Shown in pieces: positions 58,992 to 64,000 of a stretch of 64,000 nt of DNA; the first letter of the stretch is position 1; each line of letters starts with the position of its first letter. Under the pieces are notes generated by a model. It saw nothing but the letters and a program-made list of their open reading frames with translations, made no database searches and was not told the DNA's origin. A program made the translations under genes and the position numbers. This DNA is from Lucifuga dentata (lineage: Eukaryota > Chordata > Actinopteri > Ophidiiformes > Bythitidae), in contig VXCM01000814.1 in assembly GCA_014773175.1 (NCBI GenBank), positions 207,134 through 271,133 on the forward strand, read 5' to 3'.

Positions 58992-60382
58992 CAGGGGGTG
59001 GGTAATACGCATTTCATTCACTCCGTTACATTTACTTAAGTAACCTTTTTCACAAAATTGTACTTTACTGAGTAGTTTTATTGCAGGATATTTTTAACTC
59101 ATACTTGAGTATATTTATGAAGAAAAAAAAATACTTTTAGTCCATTAAGTTTGGTGGCACTCTTTGCATTATTTTTGATTTCACCCGTTTGAATTCAGCA
59201 CGTTTAGTTTTTCTCTCATTGTCAGACACTACACTGTCTGCTCCAGCTCCGAAGTAGCCACGCCCCCACCCTCCATTTCCATGGTTTCACCTGGAGCAGA
59301 ACAGGCATGGTGGAATCAACAGCAGGAGGTTTAAAAGAGGCACATCCCTGGCACATATTCAAATGCTGTTTTCTTTTCAGTCTACCAAAACCAACAGCTA
59401 CATAATGTGTTGTGTCTTTGCTAAAAATGTGACAGTTCAGCTTCTAAGAATCAACATGGAACTTGAGGAAACGTGGCGCTAAGCTGCAATGTTAGCTACT
59501 TAACTAGCTGCTGCTGCTAATGCTAACTCAAGTTTTCCTCTTCTATTNTACTTGAGTATATTTATGAAGAAAAAAAAATACTTTTAGTCCATTAAGTTTG
59601 GTGGCACTCTTTGCATTATTTTTGATTTCACCCGTTTGAATTCAGCACGTTTAGTTTTTCTCTCATTGTCAGACACTACACTGTCTGCTCCAGCTCCGAA
59701 GTAGCCACGCCCCCACCCTCCATTTCCATGGTTTCACCAGGAGCAGAACAGTCATGGTGGAATCAACGGCAGGAGGTTTAGAAGAGGCACATTCCTGGCC
59801 ACACATTCAAATGCTGTTTTCTTTTCAGTCTACCAAAACCAACAGCTACATAACACGTTCCGTCTTTGTCTACCTAAAAATGTGGACCTTTCAGCTTCTA
59901 AGAATCAACATTGAACTTGAGGAAACGTGGCGGTAAGCTGCAACATTAGCTGCTTAGCAAGCTGCTGCTGCTAATGCTAACTCAAGTTTTCCTGTTCTAT
60001 TTTGAGTAAATTCATGAAGCTAACCTAGCTAACTGTCTTGGGGCCAGGCTATAATTGTCATGATTTGTTATGTAGTAAATATTTGATTTATTACTGTCTA
60101 CTGTTTCTTTATATGATATGATTTAGATTATTAGAAGCTACATATGGCTACTTTGCTTCTTTTTTTTTTCCTCAAACGAGCACTTTATAGCTTGTTGATT
60201 ATTTGAAAGAATAAGCTTGATCAACATTACTCACTACTCAAGTAATCTTTTTAATAGATACTTTCTTACTCAGACTCAAGTAATTATTTTGGTGAATACT
60301 CTTGCTTATACTTGAGTCACTATTATCATAAAGTAACAATATTTTACTTGAGTACAGTTTCTGGCTACTCTACCCACCTCTG
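58992..60382. mobile_element. Complete non-autonomous hAT transposon with 8-bp TSD
   Basis: The ends CAGGGGGTGGGTA and TACCCACCTCTG are inverted repeats of the CAGRGGTGGGTA hAT type. The flanks carry the identical 8-bp duplication AACACAGG (58984-58991 and 60383-60390). Subterminal ACTTGAGTA/TACTCAAGTA motifs recur in both orientations. There is no transposase frame; the 60-codon open frame at 59754 is spurious. The internal N at 59548 separates two similar but not identical copies (59102-59547 and 59549-60001), so the true element is probably about 950 bp. Confidence 0.85.
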
Positions 60383-61192
60383 AACACAGGTAAGTCAAAG
60401 ATGTGTTTCCACTGTGGTCTTCAAGGCAGCATGACTGACAGAAGACAGACAAAGTAGACATGATAAACATACTGTATGCAGCTACATTAGTATAAAAAAG
60501 TATCCTTTTAGTGTACTTGATAGTAGTACAACTTGGTTTCAGAAAATCTTTACTTAAAATGGGGATTTCCATTCGCAATCAAATTAACAGATGGAACTAA
60601 AGAATCTTCATTTGCCCTCGACTCAGGTGATGCTATGAGGTATTCCAGTTCACAGTCTGCTCTAATGAACCATTTATTGCTTTCCTAACACATTGCCAAG
60701 ACAGTAACATAAAAGAAAAGCTTTCTATGTATCCTATGAAAATGAAACAGTACACCACTTGACAATTTCAACTTCCTGCTAAGAAATGAAATCCAGAGAG
60801 TTTCCTTCAGTTTGACATATCCCTGCCTTCACATGCCAACTGAAATCAGTGTGAAATACAAGTTGCCATCCTAGAAGTTGCACATATCATGTTTTTGATG
60901 ATAAATGTTTTTGATGTTCAAACTGGCATTTCATTGACTGTTGTCTTCATGGTGACCCACACATAATGGAAAAAGCCACATTGCAGTGGCTTTATAACAA
61001 CAACACACAAAGAACAGGAAATAGTTGTTTTCAGCATGCACAATGAGTAGTTTTAGCCATTTAGCCATGGTGAATTCATAGCATTTTTCTGAAAATCTAA
61101 AGTTAGTGGATATAAAGCAAAAGCATAAAGCTTCATATTTATTGTTTGGTTCACCAGAGTTTATCTTGGGTAAATAACTGGTATCTAACTGT

Positions 61193-61270
61193 AGTAGTAG
61201 TAGTATTAGTAGTAGTAGTAGTGGTAGTAGTAGTAGTAGTAGTAGTGGTAGTGGTAGTGGTAGTAGTAGT
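61193..61270 (+). repeat. (TAG)n microsatellite
   Basis: About 25 GTA/TAG units with a few GTG interruptions. Confidence 0.9.
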
Positions 61271-62633
61271 ACGCTAGCAGCTAATGACTCTCATAGTTAG
61301 AGGCTAGATTGGCAGGTAATTTGATGACTGTCTGTCTGAGGTCCATGTTTAGTGTGGAAAATGGTTTGGATACTTGTTACATGTGATATAGGTTGAAAAT
61401 ATCCACCCATGGGAAAACTTGGGGTGGAGGTAAAAGAAGATAAGATTAAGAGAATAAACCTTCACTTTTTCCTCAGTTCTGCTTGTCTTTTATCGTCCTC
61501 TCCAGAATCAGAATCTTCTCACACGTCCACTTTGTTTCCACAATGTGAGCAAGTTAAGGAGTGAGATAACATGATCTGATTGAATCCAGAACGTGCTCAG
61601 CATAAAGGATGATCACGACAGAGACTGATAGCTCAGAGCTGAACAGCTTTTGGTAGCAGTGAGAAAGACTAACAAATACAGCGTGTAATAAAATTCTAGA
61701 GAAACTGAGAGAATGATAACAGACAGTGAGTATAAAGATGCAAAGGTAAGTAGAAAAACAGCCTGATGCTGTAATGAGAGAACGACTGTGGCGATATGAA
61801 GGATTCTGGCTGTTTTATTAGACCAAAGAGGGACATTAAAGGTCAAAGAAAATGACAGAGTAATAGTTTCAGAGAAAGTAGGAGGGAGTCAGGTCCATTG
61901 ACAGCCTCATAACAAAGCTTCTCTCTGTTAGCCAGTTAAGTGGTAAATTGTTTAACTGGAAAGGATAAAGGAGAACATCTAAAAGGGTCTACAGGCACTC
62001 TGTCTCTCATAGTCTCTCTTACACCCACACACACACACAATGACAAAATGTACACACCAAAGTGCCACACACATACACACACACCTGGCCTGAATGGTTA
62101 GATTAAACTTATAAACAAGACAAAATCCCTCTTGCAAGTAATTAAACAAGTATTCACATTCCTCGCTCGCTCCCATCCCCCATACGACTTAAACTCAAAG
62201 GCATTCACACACATAAAAGTGCCTCCCATATGACAAAGTGGAGTAAAAATGGAAAACTGGTACTCATTAAATGGAATGGAGTCCATATTTAGACGTGAAA
62301 TATGGAGTGTCTTTTATGACCAGCTGAAGCAGACCAAAGTTACACAGAAACAACATTTGGAGAGAAGAGGGCCGAGGGTTTGAGAAATGGGCACGAAGTA
62401 CACTCGAGTCAACACTGATGGAGGCATGAACAGTGAGCGGGTGGAGGACAGAAAACATGGAACCATGGTATACTGTAAAATGGGTCATATGAAGAACATA
62501 TGTAAAGATTTGTGATTTAAAAGAGAAAAAGTATAAAGTGATGGCTTTATGAAACTGATTTGTGCTTGTACTGCCTCAGTTTGTATTATTATGATAACCA
62601 GATTTTTTTTAATTAATGCAGCTAGATACATAG

Positions 62634-62746
62634 CCTCCATTTACACCTTGCAGTAAAATCTATCTGTATCCTGAGATTTTTATCTACATAAAGATGCACG
62701 TTAATGTAATGTTCAGATGTATGTTAATGCAAGGTGTAAATGCAGG
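62634..62746. mobile_element. Small MITE-like inverted repeat
   Basis: CATTTACACCTTGCA (62638-62652) and TGCAAGGTGTAAATG (62728-62742) are perfect inverted repeats. The match extends with one mismatch to CCT at the outer edge. The 113-bp size and the ..ATTTACACC.. end resemble abundant fish MITEs. No target duplication was identified. Confidence 0.45.
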
Positions 62747-64000
62747 CAGAACACAAGTCCTGATATCAGATATCATTATCTGTAGATTGCATTGAATGCA
62801 GTGTAAAGATACATTAACATACTTTAAAATTCTACTTATGCACTGTTCATATAAGATACATATTATGATCAGTGGAAATCATAAAATTCATGCATAACTG
62901 AATCAAGATAAGTATTACAAAGTGCACATTTGCAATTGATATCAGTAAATTCCAAAATCATGATCACAGGGGAGGTTTATGCTTTTATGTTATACTATCT
63001 ACTTAAATGGATTTCTCTCATCTCTTATTTGAAATACAAAGTATAAAATGCCACAACTGTCATGCATCAAAGAGACAAAGTGCATCAAAGTGAGCATTAA
63101 AACTTGTATTCCTCCTCAGAAACACCACGACAGCAGACAGACTGCTGAGGAACAAAAACCTATTGTAATTTCTGCACAAACCACCACTTAAAACCTACTA
63201 CACCTGCACAGATGCTCTCTAAATACACTTAATATGTGGTATCAGCTCTTAACCACAAGACTGTAAACTGTACTGTGAGGATTTCAGTCAGGACTGCGCG
63301 GCCTGATCACTCTGACTCATCGCAGAGTCGACTCTGATGTCTGCAGGCAGCCTGTGACTCACACACTCAAGACGTCAGAAAGACCTCAGGAATAATGAAA
63401 TATTTGCAAGTGTATTTTGTGTGTATGTGTGTGGGGGGGGGGGGNGGGGGGGGGGGTGGATGGAGGATGTCTGGTTTGGAGTTGTACATTTGTGTGCACT
63501 GAATGTCACTGGAAAATGTGTTATATCTTGCAGGGCTTTCTTCTCGGAAAGACCTCTGTGCGTGTGTGTGTGTGTGTGTGTGTTTCTTGTGCACTGGGAA
63601 GTGAATGTCTGTTTGCTGTCTGAGCATTCCTGCTCCATACAGCATGAAAGCTAATCAGGCTGTACATTATGTGATCGTCTGTTACTTTAGACGCCTGAAG
63701 GTTAAATCTTTCATAATCTCACATGCTCAGCATGTGTAAGTATGTTGTGTAGGTATATACTGTATGTGTGTGTGTTTGTGTGTGGAATGTGGCTGTGCAT
63801 CATCTGTTGTCTCTTTAATTTCCCTGCTCTCCTTCTGTCTTTACTCCCACGTCTTCCCTTTCCTTTTTCACTGCACGTTATGAAAAAGTCCTATAACGAC
63901 AGAAAACAAGGCCACAGCATTTCAAATCTTTCACATTTAACATAATCTCCATAAGGTCTATATCATAACACAGCAAAGATATGTATTTCCATGAAAAAAA

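Larger units (their letters stand above)
60391..64000. other. Gene-free tail of the window
   Basis: No exon with family resemblance on either strand. The visible contents are a (TAG)n run (61193-61270), a short inverted repeat (62634-62746), a G-run gap at 63445 and (TG)n runs near 63565 and 63770. Confidence 0.6.

Noticed and set aside
59754..59936. 60-codon open frame inside the hAT element
   Set aside because: Interrupted in the parallel copy (59306 onwards) and lacks any transposase motif.
61193..61270. Regular spacing resembling a CRISPR-like array
   Set aside because: Simple trinucleotide microsatellite without distinct spacers; eukaryotic context. No CRISPR array is present in the window.

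Overview
Vertebrate, almost certainly teleost fish, nuclear DNA. The genes are split by GT-AG introns and flanked by long (TG)n, (GA)n and (GATA)n microsatellites, LINE and SINE debris and TIR transposons. About twenty single-N gaps mark a draft assembly. I recognise five protein-coding genes, which together resemble the human Xq28 neighbourhood of HAUS7, EMD and FLNA, with mrpl49 and a ninjurin gene inserted.

Layout. 21-812 (+): last three exons of a gene resembling HAUS7 (augmin subunit 7). 1670-2206 (-): intronless mrpl49, with ETS, YY1 and CTCF-like motifs at its start. 3237-8002 (+): a four-exon ninjurin gene with one GC-AG intron and introns full of transposon debris. 9178-13069 (-): emd (emerin), six coding exons giving 147 aa with a LEM domain and a C-terminal membrane anchor. 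14507-56660 (-): flna (filamin A). Its 48 coding exons between 15988 and 50832 join in one frame to 2,544 codons. They encode an actin-binding domain, 23 filamin repeats, two hinges and the C-terminal dimerisation repeat. A non-coding first exon and promoter are proposed near 56.5-56.95 kb. From 57 kb to the end I see no gene, only microsatellites and transposons, including a complete non-autonomous hAT element with its 8-bp target duplication.

Main points for a second look. Filamin repeat 9 is missing exactly at an exon boundary. The 24-nt alternatively spliced FLNA microexon and the repeat-20 phosphosite motif are preserved. The emd start exon sits between two microsatellites that touch its splice sites. 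A TTAA-bounded inverted-repeat family has three copies here, one carrying a nested insertion. Seven single-N gaps are flanked by direct duplications; six are exact copies of 62-67 bp, one of them inside a flna coding exon. These are assembly errors that would corrupt a gene model.

How the genes relate: emerin (inner nuclear membrane) and filamin A (actin crosslinker linking to integrins) both bind actin structures, and their adjacency is conserved from fish to human. The other genes serve separate tasks (spindle augmin, mitochondrial ribosome, plasma-membrane rupture or adhesion). I found no operon-like or novel defence system; this is ordinary vertebrate genomic DNA with some notable local features.
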